Shown here: in pieces, positions 27,484 to 36,165 of the stretch
Layout of the letters: every line of letters starts with the position of its first letter
Position numbering within the stretch: position 1 is the first letter of the stretch
Assembly: GCF_020177595.1 (NCBI RefSeq)
Contig: NZ_JAHTBL010000002.1
Coordinates: 310,001 to 374,000 of the forward strand
Source of the DNA: Cognatishimia sp. MH4019
GTDB lineage: Bacteria; Pseudomonadota; Alphaproteobacteria; Rhodobacterales; Rhodobacteraceae
Direction of reading: 5' to 3'
DNA: 64,000 nucleotides
Translations under genes and position numbers: made by a program
The notes under the pieces: model-generated
Told to the model about the DNA's origin: nothing
What the model saw: the letters and a program-made list of their open reading frames with translations, nothing else
The model's database searches: none

Positions 27484-28014
27484 TCAGCTGGCGCAGCGCG
27501 ACTCGGCCTCTTCCACAGCGGCCGTGAAGCCCAGAAGGGAGAACGTGTCTTGCGTCGTGGTCCCGCGACCAGAACGCCCCGTCACGACCGCTTCGGCCCC
27601 GCGCTTCATCGCGGCGACCAACTTGGCGTCATCCGCGGGCGTCGGAGGCCACGCGCTTTCGCCATCGGTGAACAACTCAAACGTGCTGTCGCCCACGCGC
27701 ACCGACACGGTAGAGCCGGACGCAAACGGATAGCCGCCCGCGAATTGCACCTGCCCCGATACACTGGCCGAAGGGCGGTTGAAGACCAGCATGTAAATGT
27801 CGCCCCGACGCACGGCCACAACACGACCATCGCGCGTATTCACTGTTTCCTTGGGCGCGGACACGGCCCAGCATTCGGTCGGGTTGCTTTCGACAAAGAC
27901 GCTCCAATCGGTCTTTGCCGCGACCCGGTTTGTTGATTGTTCCTGCGCCAAGGCGCCACCTGCGACCAGCGCCAATGCGGCCCCGGCGATCAAACGCGTG
28001 GTGAGTGAAATCAT
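27484..28014 (-). CDS. Invasion-associated locus B (IalB) family protein
   Basis: 176 residues from the ATG at 28014, with GGAGG eight bases before it. Signal peptide ending at AGGALAQ, then SVFVESNPTECWAVSAPKE and RRGDIYMLVFNRP, and FELFTDGESAWP, the pattern of the IalB family (PF06776). Two cysteines (ECW and the terminal RCAS) could form a disulfide. IalB proteins are periplasmic and widespread in non-pathogenic alphaproteobacteria; molecular role is unclear. Confidence 0.82.
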   Translation of the reverse strand: MISLTTRLIAGAALALVAGGALAQEQSTNRVAAKTDWSVFVESNPTECWAVSAPKETVNTRDGRVVAVRRGDIYMLVFNRPSASVSGQVQFAGGYPFASGSTVSVRVGDSTFELFTDGESAWPPTPADDAKLVAAMKRGAEAVVTGRSGRGTTTQDTFSLLGFTAAVEEAESRCAS

Positions 28015-28186
28015 TCTTACAGCCTCCAAGCTGTCATTGCCTCAAATGCCCCGTCCCAGCCCCCGTCTTTCGCGGATTTGCCTTGCTTGGGGTGTTTTCT
28101 CTCGATGCCATAGTCTAGCGTGTTTTAGCTATACGAAGAAAGACCTCTTGGCGGAAAATCGCTGAGATGTGAGGAGGGGCAGATAT

Positions 28187-29170
28187 ATGGGACAAGCTGT
28201 TGATCTTGTTGAGATTTGGCGCGGTGATATCCTGGAAGGGATGCACCAGGGCCATGCGGTGATCGTGGACGACACGGGCCAGATCATTGCCGCTTGGGGC
28301 GATCCCGACGCTGTGATCCTGCCGCGGTCGTCCTGCAAGATGGTGCAGGCCTTGCCATTGATCCGATCCGGGGCGGCTGATGCGTTTGGGCTGACCTCGT
28401 CTCAGCTGGCGCTCGCCTGTGCGTCCCATAGCGGCGAGGCGCAGCATGTGGCGCCTGTGCAGGCCTGGCTCAAGGCGCTTGAGCTGGGCGATGATGACTT
28501 GCGTTGCGGGTCCCATTTGCCCATGGGCGAGGCCCCGAAACACGCGATGATCGCGGCCCATGAAAGCCCCTGTCAGTGCCATAACAACTGCTCGGGCAAG
28601 CATGCCGGGTTTCTGACGCTCAACAAACATTTGGGCGGCGATGCCGAATATATCGACCCCGCGCATCCGGTGCAGATCGGCTGCCGCGACGCGATGGAAG
28701 AAACTTCGGGCGTGACGCCTGCGGGCTACGGGATCGACGGCTGCTCTGCCCCGAATTACGCAACAACAGTGTCTGGTTTGGCCCGCGCCATGGCCCATTT
28801 CGCAACCGCGTCCGGGGGCAGTGCAGAATACCGATTGACCCAAGCCATGATGACCCACCCCGAGCTTGTAGCCGGAACCGGTCGCGCCTGCACCGATCTG
28901 ATGCGGGCGGCAAATGGCGCCGCTGCGCTCAAGACTGGCGCGGAAGGGGTCTATACCGGGATCCTGCCGGGCAAACGGCTTGGGATCGCGTTGAAGATTG
29001 CCGACGGGGCGACCCGCGCAAGCGAATGCGTGATCGCCGCGTTATTGGTCAAATGCGGTGTGTTAAAGACTGATAATCCCCAGATCGCCAAGCGGCTACA
29101 TCCTCAAAATACCAACTGGCGGGGCGTGCAGACAGATACGCTGCGACCAGTCGCGGAATTGATGAATTAG
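28187..29170 (+). CDS. Asparaginase, AnsA/asparaginase II type (PF06089)
   Basis: 327 residues from the ATG at 28187, with GAGGAGG upstream. LPRSSCKMVQALPLI, ACASHSGE and NNCSGKHAGFL are the conserved Ser/Lys/Cys motifs of this family, which is unrelated to the classical E. coli enzymes. GYGIDGCSAPNY is the fourth signature. It hydrolyses L-asparagine to aspartate and ammonia in the cytoplasm, as described for the Rhizobium etli enzyme. Confidence 0.88.
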   Translation: MGQAVDLVEIWRGDILEGMHQGHAVIVDDTGQIIAAWGDPDAVILPRSSCKMVQALPLIRSGAADAFGLTSSQLALACASHSGEAQHVAPVQAWLKALELGDDDLRCGSHLPMGEAPKHAMIAAHESPCQCHNNCSGKHAGFLTLNKHLGGDAEYIDPAHPVQIGCRDAMEETSGVTPAGYGIDGCSAPNYATTVSGLARAMAHFATASGGSAEYRLTQAMMTHPELVAGTGRACTDLMRAANGAAALKTGAEGVYTGILPGKRLGIALKIADGATRASECVIAALLVKCGVLKTDNPQIAKRLHPQNTNWRGVQTDTLRPVAELMN

Positions 29171-29183
29171 GCCTTGTTAGAGT

Positions 29184-30068
29184 CTATTTCTCGCCCTGCA
29201 CAAAGTCATCGCGGCTGTAGCCCTGAACATAAAGCAGCGCCGTCAGGTCCCCATGGTTCACCCGCACATTGCACTGCGCGGCGACCGCCGGTTTCGCATG
29301 CAGTGCGACGCCCATCCCAGCCCGTGTCAGCATGCCCAGATCGTTGGCCCCATCGCCCACGGCGATCACGTCGGCATCTGTGATACCAAGCGTTTTCGTA
29401 AGATCATCAAGGGCTTGCACTTTTGCTTCCCGGCCCAGAATAGGGCGGCCCACATCCCCGGTCAGCTTTCCATCCTCGATCAAAAGCGTGTTGGCGCGGT
29501 TGGTATCAAAGCCCAACTGGGCAGCGACCGCGCTTGTGAACGCGGTGAACCCGCCCGACACAAGCGCCGCATAGGCTCCATTCGCCTTCATCGTCGCCAG
29601 CAAGGTCTTGCCACCCGGCATCAGAGTGATCCGATTGGCCAAAACAGACTCTATTACTGCGGAATCGAGCCCTTTTAGCAGACCGACACGCTCAATCAGC
29701 GCGCCTTCAAAATCCAACTCGCCGTTCATCGCGCGGGCCGTGATATCGGCGACACGCGCGCCGACGCCTGCCTCATCGGCCAGCTCGTCGATGCATTCCT
29801 GCTGGATCATCGTGCTGTCCATATCCGCGAGCAGCAAGCGCTTGCGCCGGTTCTCGGCAGGCGAGATCACCAGGTCGACCCCATGACCCTGCAACTCTTT
29901 CCACGTGGCCCCCACGGTATCCGGCGCCACCGGAATCGCGAACGCCGCCGCCTCATCCGGGGCCAGCCAAACCGCGTCGCCCCCGCCCCATGCGTTGCGC
30001 AGCGAGTCCACCAAAGCCGGGTCCAGAGACGGGCGCGCAGGCGCAGTGAGCAAAGTGACGATCAGCAT
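29184..30068 (-). CDS. serB: Phosphoserine phosphatase
   Basis: 294 residues from the ATG at 30068. HAD-superfamily phosphatase: D82 and D84 in ADMDSTMI form motif I (nucleophile and acid), GGFTAFTS is motif II and GDGANDLGML motif IV. The N-terminal 75 residues form the regulatory-like domain seen in longer SerB proteins. It makes serine from phosphoserine, the last step of the pathway started by the divergent serC and serA. Confidence 0.95.
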   Translation of the reverse strand: MLIVTLLTAPARPSLDPALVDSLRNAWGGGDAVWLAPDEAAAFAIPVAPDTVGATWKELQGHGVDLVISPAENRRKRLLLADMDSTMIQQECIDELADEAGVGARVADITARAMNGELDFEGALIERVGLLKGLDSAVIESVLANRITLMPGGKTLLATMKANGAYAALVSGGFTAFTSAVAAQLGFDTNRANTLLIEDGKLTGDVGRPILGREAKVQALDDLTKTLGITDADVIAVGDGANDLGMLTRAGMGVALHAKPAVAAQCNVRVNHGDLTALLYVQGYSRDDFVQGEK

Positions 30069-30170
30069 GAGGAAAGTTTCCGATAGTGACAGGACAGGTC
30101 GCAAAAAGACGATTGAGCGGCGCTATAGCGACATTTTTGCTGTTGTGAAAGCGTCGGCACGTCCGTATGC

Positions 30171-30226
30171 CCGCAGGTGGGACACCTCTCCCCAACGAGA
30201 GGCGCTTATCTGGAAGGGTAGCATCA
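30171..30226 (+). promoter_or_regulatory. Structured serC leader, serC-motif-like
   Basis: Directly before serC, CCTCTC (30185-30190) and GAGAGG (30197-30202) form a hairpin with a CCCAAC loop. An upstream AGGT (30176-30179) could pair with ACCT (30184-30187) instead, which would exclude the first hairpin. Alphaproteobacteria carry a described conserved RNA, the serC motif, at this position. Location and alternative pairing fit, but I cannot confirm the consensus without alignment. Confidence 0.5.
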
Positions 30227-31381
30227 ATGGCTATTACGACACCCGGCACGCGGCCGGCTAACCCGCGTTTTTCCTCTGGCCCCTGCGCCAAACCCCCCAC
30301 ATGGACGCTCGACGCTTTGGCAGACGCCCCCTTGGGTCGCTCGCACCGCGCCGCTGTCGGCAAAGACAAGCTGAAAGCCGCGATCGAGACGACGCGCGAA
30401 GTTCTGGGCGTGCCTGCGGATTACAAGATCGGCATCGTGCCTGCGTCTGACACAGGCGCTTACGAAATGGCGATGTGGTCGATGCTGGGCGAACGCCCCG
30501 CGCAGATGGTCGCGTGGGAGAGTTTCGGGGCTGGTTGGGTGACCGACGCGGTCAAGCAACTCAAGATCGAAGCAGAGACTATTACGGCGGAATACGGTGA
30601 AATTGTCGATTTCACGACGCTCGATTTCGACAAGGACGTTTGCTTTACATGGAACGGCACGACCTCTGGCGTGCGCCTTCCGAATGGCGATGCGATCCCC
30701 GCAGACCGCGCCGGTCTGACGCTCTGCGACGCGACCTCCGCCGCGTTTGCGATGGACCTGCCATGGGACAAGCTCGATGTGACGACGTTCAGCTGGCAGA
30801 AAGTACTGGGCGGTGAAGCGGCCCACGGCATTCTGATCCTATCCCCTCGCGCGGTGGAGCGGCTGGAAAGCTACACGCCCGCATGGCCCCTGCCCAAGAT
30901 TTTCCGCCTGACCAAAGGTGGCAAGCTGATCGACGGCATTTTCACCGGGGCGACGATCAACACGCCCTCGATGCTCTGTGTCGAAGATTACCTTTTCGCG
31001 CTGGATTGGGCGAAATCTGTGGGCGGCCTGAAAGGCCTGATCGCCCGCGCTGACGCCAACGCAAAAGCTGTCTGGGATTTCTGCGACGCCAACGATTGGA
31101 TCGACAATCTGGCCGTTGATCCCGCGACACGCTCCAACACCTCCGTCTGTCTGAAGTTCACCGACGCGCGCATCACCGATGGCGCGGCCTTTGCCAAAGC
31201 CGTCGCGAAGCGGTTGGAAGCCGAAGGCATCGCGCTGGACATCGGAGCCTATCGTGACGCACCCGCTGGTCTGCGGATTTGGTGCGGCGGCACGGTCGAG
31301 ACCTCGGATATCGAGGCGATGTTGCCGTGGCTCGCATGGGCCTTCGAGACCGAAATCGAGGCGCAAAAGGCAGCGGCGTAA
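30227..31381 (+). CDS. serC: Phosphoserine aminotransferase
   Basis: 384 residues from the ATG at 30227, after GAAGG. Class V aminotransferase: [13 protein letters not shown] starts the chain and [13 protein letters not shown] carries the lysine that holds pyridoxal phosphate. The 384-residue length and sequence style match the alphaproteobacterial SerC type rather than the shorter E. coli type. It converts 3-phosphohydroxypyruvate and glutamate to phosphoserine. serA follows 101 bases later. Confidence 0.96.
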   Translation: MAITTPGTRPANPRFSSGPCAKPPTWTLDALADAPLGRSHRAAVGKDKLKAAIETTREVLGVPADYKIGIVPASDTGAYEMAMWSMLGERPAQMVAWESFGAGWVTDAVKQLKIEAETITAEYGEIVDFTTLDFDKDVCFTWNGTTSGVRLPNGDAIPADRAGLTLCDATSAAFAMDLPWDKLDVTTFSWQKVLGGEAAHGILILSPRAVERLESYTPAWPLPKIFRLTKGGKLIDGIFTGATINTPSMLCVEDYLFALDWAKSVGGLKGLIARADANAKAVWDFCDANDWIDNLAVDPATRSNTSVCLKFTDARITDGAAFAKAVAKRLEAEGIALDIGAYRDAPAGLRIWCGGTVETSDIEAMLPWLAWAFETEIEAQKAAA

Positions 31382-31421
31382 AGCGCCCCTGCCAGCCGAT
31401 TTGTACATACCCCTGCCATAC

Positions 31422-31461
31422 GCAAGCCATACCGGAACCAGACCCGACCCATACGGCTTGC
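31422..31461 (+). other. Inverted repeat in the serC-serA gap
   Basis: GCAAGCC (31422-31428) and GGCTTGC (31455-31461) are perfect inverted arms 26 bases apart, each next to a CCATAC or ATAC copy. In the mRNA the hairpin would end about 20 bases before the serA start, close to the AAAGGAG ribosome site (31470-31476), and might tune serA translation. Confidence 0.35.
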
Positions 31462-31482
31462 CACACCTAAAGGAGCGCCAAG

Positions 31483-33078
31483 ATGGCCCCCAAAGTACTC
31501 GTATCCGATAAGCTGTCGGAAACCGCTGTTCAGATTTTCCGCGACCGTGGAATTGATGTCGATTTCGAGCCCGGCTTGGGCAAAGATAAAGACCGCCTGC
31601 TTGAGGTGATCGGCCAATATGACGGCCTTGCGATCCGGTCCGCCACCAAGGTGACCGAGAAAATTCTCGCCGCCGCCGACAACCTCAAAGTCATTGGCCG
31701 CGCCGGGATCGGCGTCGATAATGTGGATCGCGAAGCGGCCTCGAAAAAAGGTGTGATCGTGATGAATACGCCTTTCGGCAACATGATCACCACCGCCGAA
31801 CATGCCATCGCGATGATGATGTCTGTCGCCCGTCAAATCCCTGAGGCGAACGCCTCCACCCATGCCGGTAAATGGGAAAAGTCGCGCTTTATGGGCGTTG
31901 AGCTGACCAACAAGACGCTGGGTGTGATCGGGGCCGGGAATATCGGCGGCATTGTCTGCGACCGCGCCCGTGGTCTGAAGATGAAAGTCATCGCCTATGA
32001 TCCCTTCCTGAGCGAGGAGAAGGCCGCGAAGATGGGCGTCGAAAAAGTCGAGCTGGAAGAGCTTCTGCCCCGTGCCGACTTCATTACTTTGCACGTTCCC
32101 AAAACCGAGCAGACCGCGAACATGCTCACGGCTGAACGCATTGCATCCATGAAAAAAGGCGTGCGGATCGTGAACTGCGCCCGTGGTGGTCTGGTCGATG
32201 AAGACGCGCTCGCCGAAGCTCTGAAATCCGGCCATGTTGCTGGCGCTGCATTCGATGTGTTCGCGGTCGAGCCTGCTACCGAAAGCCCGCTGTTCAATCT
32301 GCCCAACGTCGTTGTGACCCCCCACCTGGGTGCCGCCACAACCGAGGCGCAGGAGAACGTCGCCCTGCAAGTGGCCGAGCAAATGTCGGACTACCTGCTG
32401 ACCGGTGCCGTGACCAACGCGCTGAACATGCCGTCGGTAACGGCAGAGGAAGCCAAGGTCATGGGGCCGTGGATCAAGCTGGCCGACCATCTGGGTGCGT
32501 TCATCGGGCAAATGACGGACGAGCCGATCAAGGCGATCAACATCCTTTATGACGGCTCCGTCGCGCAGATGAACCTTGAAGCGCTGAACTGCTCGGTTGT
32601 GGCAGGCATCATGAAGCGTACGAACCCTGATGTGAACATGGTCTCCGCGCCTGTGATCGCGAAAGAGCGTGGCGTGAAAATCTCGACCACGAACCAGGAT
32701 AAATCCGGCGCGTTTGACGGCTATATCAAGGTCACGGTTGTGACCGACAAGCGCGAACGCTCCATCGGTGGGACGGTCTTCAGCGACGGCAAACCGCGCT
32801 TTATCCAGATCAAAGGCATCAATATCGACGCCGAGATCGGGGCGCATATGCTTTACACAACGAACAAGGACAAGCCGGGCGTCATCGGCCTTCTGGGTCA
32901 GACTATGGGGCAGAACAACGTCAACATCGCCAACTTTACCCTTGGCCGGAACGAGGCAGGCGGAGAGGCAATCGCTTTGCTTTACATCGACGAACCGGTG
33001 GCCGCTCCGATCCTCAAGCAGTTGGAAGACACGGGCAAGTTCACGCAAGTCAAACCCTTGCAATTTGACGTGGCCTAA
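31483..33078 (+). CDS. serA: D-3-phosphoglycerate dehydrogenase
   Basis: 531 residues, the long form. The catalytic domain (LAIRSATKVTEKIL) is interrupted by the NAD-binding domain with GVIGAGNIGGIV. RAD-type HVPKTEQT, NCARGGLVDE and HLGAATTEAQENV carry the substrate arginine and catalytic histidine. An intervening domain (about 320-450) and a C-terminal ACT domain follow. It oxidises 3-phosphoglycerate, the first step to serine, and the ACT domain usually binds serine as feedback inhibitor. AAAGGAG precedes the ATG. Confidence 0.96.
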   Translation: MAPKVLVSDKLSETAVQIFRDRGIDVDFEPGLGKDKDRLLEVIGQYDGLAIRSATKVTEKILAAADNLKVIGRAGIGVDNVDREAASKKGVIVMNTPFGNMITTAEHAIAMMMSVARQIPEANASTHAGKWEKSRFMGVELTNKTLGVIGAGNIGGIVCDRARGLKMKVIAYDPFLSEEKAAKMGVEKVELEELLPRADFITLHVPKTEQTANMLTAERIASMKKGVRIVNCARGGLVDEDALAEALKSGHVAGAAFDVFAVEPATESPLFNLPNVVVTPHLGAATTEAQENVALQVAEQMSDYLLTGAVTNALNMPSVTAEEAKVMGPWIKLADHLGAFIGQMTDEPIKAINILYDGSVAQMNLEALNCSVVAGIMKRTNPDVNMVSAPVIAKERGVKISTTNQDKSGAFDGYIKVTVVTDKRERSIGGTVFSDGKPRFIQIKGINIDAEIGAHMLYTTNKDKPGVIGLLGQTMGQNNVNIANFTLGRNEAGGEAIALLYIDEPVAAPILKQLEDTGKFTQVKPLQFDVA

Positions 33079-33090
33079 GGTCATCAGACG

Positions 33091-33116
33091 GGGCGGCCTT
33101 CGGGTCGCCCTTTCTT
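33091..33116 (+). terminator. Rho-independent terminator after serA
   Basis: GGGCGGCC-TTCG-GGTCGCCC forms an 8-base-pair stem (one G-T) with a TTCG loop, followed by TTTCTT. It ends the serC-serA transcript before the metallophosphatase start at 33133. Confidence 0.85.
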
Positions 33117-33132
33117 ATTCAGGACACGTCAT

Positions 33133-33852
33133 ATGATCTATTGCATCGGGGATATTCACGGCCAGAAAGCCATGCTGGATGCCGCGTTAGAGCGGATCAA
33201 AAAGGATGGCGGCGCGGATGCTCCGATTGTTTTTCTGGGCGATTATCTGGATCGCGGGCCAGACAGTCGCGGGGTGCTACAGACCTTGATTGACGGGGTT
33301 GAGGCCGGGCGCAACTGGACTATTCTCAAAGGCAATCATGACCGCTATCTCGTGCGCTTTCTGGGCGATCCCGACTTTCGCGACCCCAACACGCGCGACC
33401 GGCTTGGATGGCTCGACGCACGGATTGGCGGGCGCAAGACGCTGGCCTCTTACGGCGTTGACGCCCGCGAAGAGCGGGATAACGCGGCGCTGGGCGCAGA
33501 TGCACTGAAGGCCGTTCCGCAGGCCCATGTCGATTTTATCAATGCGCGTCCGTTGATGCATGTGACAGACGATCTGATCTGCGTGCATGCAGGTATTCGG
33601 CCCGGTGTCGCGCTGGAGGATCAAGTTGAGGATGACCTGATCTGGATCCGCCAACCCTTCCTGGATGATCCGCGCGATCATGGGCGTCTGGTCGTGCATG
33701 GTCATACGGTTCTGGAAGCGCCGCAGCATTACGGAAACCGGGTCAATTTGGATGGCGGGGCGGCTTATGGCCGACCGTTGACAGCGGCAGTGTTTGAAGG
33801 GCGCGATTGTTGGGTTCTGACGGATGCGGGTCGCGTTCCGCTGACGCCCTAG
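33133..33852 (+). CDS. Metallophosphoesterase, bacterial Ser/Thr phosphatase-like (PPP family)
   Basis: 239 residues. IGDIHG, LGDYLDRGPDS and KGNHDRYLV are the three PPP-family metal-binding motifs; HAGIRPG and VHGHTV supply the other ligands. This is the lambda-phosphatase/PrpA-like group that removes phosphate from proteins or dinucleotides. Its specificity cannot be told from sequence. It follows the serA terminator, so it is probably transcribed on its own, and it ends four bases inside the convergent tdh gene. Confidence 0.88.
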   Translation: MIYCIGDIHGQKAMLDAALERIKKDGGADAPIVFLGDYLDRGPDSRGVLQTLIDGVEAGRNWTILKGNHDRYLVRFLGDPDFRDPNTRDRLGWLDARIGGRKTLASYGVDAREERDNAALGADALKAVPQAHVDFINARPLMHVTDDLICVHAGIRPGVALEDQVEDDLIWIRQPFLDDPRDHGRLVVHGHTVLEAPQHYGNRVNLDGGAAYGRPLTAAVFEGRDCWVLTDAGRVPLTP

Positions 33853-34886
33853 CTCCAGTCCAGAACAACTTTTCCGCTGCTGCCGGACTTCATCGCAGCA
33901 AAGCCTTGAGCATACTCATCGGCGGTGAACCGGTGCGTGATAACCCGGCTGACATCCAGACCGTTCTGCAACATCGCAATCATCTTGTACCAGGTCTCGA
34001 AAATCTCGCGACCGTAGACACCTTTGATCGTGATCGCCTTGAACACGATGCGCGACCAGTCGACGGGGCTTTTGCCGGGCGGGATACCCAAAAGCGCGAT
34101 GCGACCGCCCATGACAAGCGCCTCAACCATTTGGTCCAAAGCGCGCTGATTACCGGACATTTCCAGCCCGATATCAAAGCCTTCCGTCATCTTCAGACGG
34201 GCACGCACATCATTCAGATCCTCGGTCGCGACGTTGACAGGCGTGACGTCCGTCACCTCCTCCGCCAGCTTCAGACGATCCGCGTCGATGTCGGTAATCA
34301 CCACATGTCGCGCGCCCACATGGCGGGCGACGGCAGCGGCCATGATCCCAATCGGGCCAGCCCCAGTGATCAAGACATCCTCTCCCACCAGATCAAAGCT
34401 GAGCGCGGTGTGCACGGCGTTGCCCAGCGGATCAAGAATGGCCCCAATTTCATCGGGTATCTCATCCGGCAAAGGAACCACGTTGAACGCGGGCAGTTTC
34501 AGGTATTCGGCAAACGCCCCCTGCTCGTTCACGCCAATGCCGCGCGTTTCAGGGTCCAGATGAAAACGCCCGGCCCGGCTGGCGCGGGACGACCGCCCGA
34601 TCAGATGCCCCTCGCCCGAGACGCGCTGGCCGATCTCAAAATCGGTGACATTGCGGCCCAGCTCGACGATCTCACCGGCAAATTCATGACCGGTAATCAG
34701 CGGCAAAGGCACCGCACTTTCGGCCCAGCTGTCCCAGTTCCAGATATGGATATCCGTACCGCAAACGCCTGTCTTATGCACCCGGATCAGCACATCATCC
34801 GGGCCAATCTCTGGCACAGGGGCGCGCACCAGCGACAAGCCTTCGACAGGCGCGTCCTTCATCAGGGCTTTCATTTGGTTGCTCAT
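33849..34886 (-). CDS. tdh: L-threonine 3-dehydrogenase-like alcohol dehydrogenase
   Basis: 345 residues from the ATG at 34886 (AAGGAG upstream). KTGVCGTDIHIWNWDSWA has the catalytic zinc cysteine (C42), GHEFAGEIVELG the next ligands, and ITGAGPIGIMAAAV the NAD-binding motif. The chain follows E. coli Tdh closely, but all four structural-zinc cysteines are replaced: G97, S100, S103 and D111 stand at those positions with exact spacing. Tdh oxidises threonine to 2-amino-3-ketobutyrate. No kbl gene adjoins it; a thiolase is divergent instead. Substrate could differ because of the changes. Confidence 0.85.
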   Translation of the reverse strand: MSNQMKALMKDAPVEGLSLVRAPVPEIGPDDVLIRVHKTGVCGTDIHIWNWDSWAESAVPLPLITGHEFAGEIVELGRNVTDFEIGQRVSGEGHLIGRSSRASRAGRFHLDPETRGIGVNEQGAFAEYLKLPAFNVVPLPDEIPDEIGAILDPLGNAVHTALSFDLVGEDVLITGAGPIGIMAAAVARHVGARHVVITDIDADRLKLAEEVTDVTPVNVATEDLNDVRARLKMTEGFDIGLEMSGNQRALDQMVEALVMGGRIALLGIPPGKSPVDWSRIVFKAITIKGVYGREIFETWYKMIAMLQNGLDVSRVITHRFTADEYAQGFAAMKSGSSGKVVLDWS

Positions 34887-34938
34887 CACACGCTCCTTGA
34901 TTTGGATAATGACAGCACTTGACGAAACGTCATAGTTA

Positions 34939-34966
34939 CTTGCGACATTCCGCAAGATAGCTTGCG
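34939..34966. promoter_or_regulatory. Candidate operator between tdh and the thiolase gene
   Basis: CTTGCG (34939-34944) and CGCAAG (34951-34956) form an inverted repeat six bases apart, and CTTGCG recurs at 34961-34966, so CTTGCGACA appears twice. The elements sit in the 100-base gap between divergent genes, in a position to regulate both. No known regulator is matched. Confidence 0.35.
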
Positions 34967-34986
34967 ACACATACTGGAGGAACCAC

Positions 34987-36162
34987 ATGACTGATATCGT
35001 AATTCTGGGTGGCGCGCGCACGGCCATCGGCGCATTTGGCGGATCGCTGGCAGGAACGGCTCCGATTGATCTGGGCACAGTCGCCGCCAAGGCCGCGATG
35101 GAGCGTGCGGGCGTCGAAGGCGGTCAGGTCGGCAATGTGGTCTTTGGCCATGTGATCAACACTGAACCGCGCGATATGTATCTGTCGCGGGTGGCCGCGA
35201 TGCAGGCGGGCGTACCGGATGCGGTGCCTGCGATGAACGTGAACCGGCTCTGCGGGTCCGGCGTTCAGGCGATTGTGTCGGTGATCCAGTCGCTGTCGAT
35301 GGGCGACGCCGCGTTCGGTCTGGCCGGAGGCGCCGAGAATATGAGCCGGTCGCCCTACACGCTGCCCGCCGCGCGCTTTGGTCAGAAGATGGGCGATGTA
35401 GGCGCGGTCGACATGATGCTCGGCGCGCTCAGCTGTCCGTTTGGCACCGGGCATATGGGCGTCACCGCCGAAAACGTCGCGGCCGAGCATGACGTGACCC
35501 GTGAACAACAAGACGCCTTTGCGTTGGAAAGCCAGAACCGCGCCGCAGCCGCGATTGAGGCAGGCCATTTCGCGTCGCAGATCGCGCCCGTCGAGGTGCG
35601 TGTAAAGCGCGACATGGTCCCGTTTGAGGTGGACGAACATCCCAAGGCGACCACGGCAGAGGCATTGGCCGGGCTGCGCACGGTCTTCCAGAAAGACGGC
35701 ACGGTCACGGCGGGCAACGCCTCGGGTATCAATGACGGTGCAGGCGCGGTCGTACTGGCAACCGCAGAGGCGGCAGAAAGGGCTGGCCTCACGCCGAAGT
35801 TCCGCGTTTTGGGCTATGCCCATGCCGGTGTGCGGCCCGAAGTGATGGGCATCGGCCCGGTCCCTGCGGTCGAAGCGTTGTTGGCGCGCACTGGCCTGTC
35901 TGTTGGCGATTTCGACGTGATCGAATCGAACGAGGCCTTCGCCGCGCAGGCATTGGCCGTGACCAAAGGGCTTGGATTGGACGCCTCGAAGGTGAACCCG
36001 AACGGCGGTGCGATTGCGCTTGGCCATCCGGTGGGGGCCACCGGCGCGATCATCACCGTCAAAGCGATGTATGAGCTTGAGCGTATCGAAGGCTCCAAAG
36101 CGCTGATCACGATGTGCATCGGTGGCGGTCAGGGCATCGCGCTGGCGATTGAGCGGATTTAG
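34987..36162 (+). CDS. Acetyl-CoA C-acyltransferase (thiolase)
   Basis: 391 residues. The thiolase catalytic triad is present: C89 in NRLCGSG, H347 in GHPVGATG and C377 in MCIGGGQG. NEAFAAQALAV is the other signature. Thiolases either condense two acetyl-CoA (PhaA/AtoB type) or cleave 3-ketoacyl-CoA in beta-oxidation; the sequence alone does not decide between them. TGGAGG precedes the start. It is divergent from tdh and could use acetyl-CoA produced from threonine breakdown; inference. Confidence 0.9.
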   Translation: MTDIVILGGARTAIGAFGGSLAGTAPIDLGTVAAKAAMERAGVEGGQVGNVVFGHVINTEPRDMYLSRVAAMQAGVPDAVPAMNVNRLCGSGVQAIVSVIQSLSMGDAAFGLAGGAENMSRSPYTLPAARFGQKMGDVGAVDMMLGALSCPFGTGHMGVTAENVAAEHDVTREQQDAFALESQNRAAAAIEAGHFASQIAPVEVRVKRDMVPFEVDEHPKATTAEALAGLRTVFQKDGTVTAGNASGINDGAGAVVLATAEAAERAGLTPKFRVLGYAHAGVRPEVMGIGPVPAVEALLARTGLSVGDFDVIESNEAFAAQALAVTKGLGLDASKVNPNGGAIALGHPVGATGAIITVKAMYELERIEGSKALITMCIGGGQGIALAIERI

Positions 36163-36165
36163 ACC

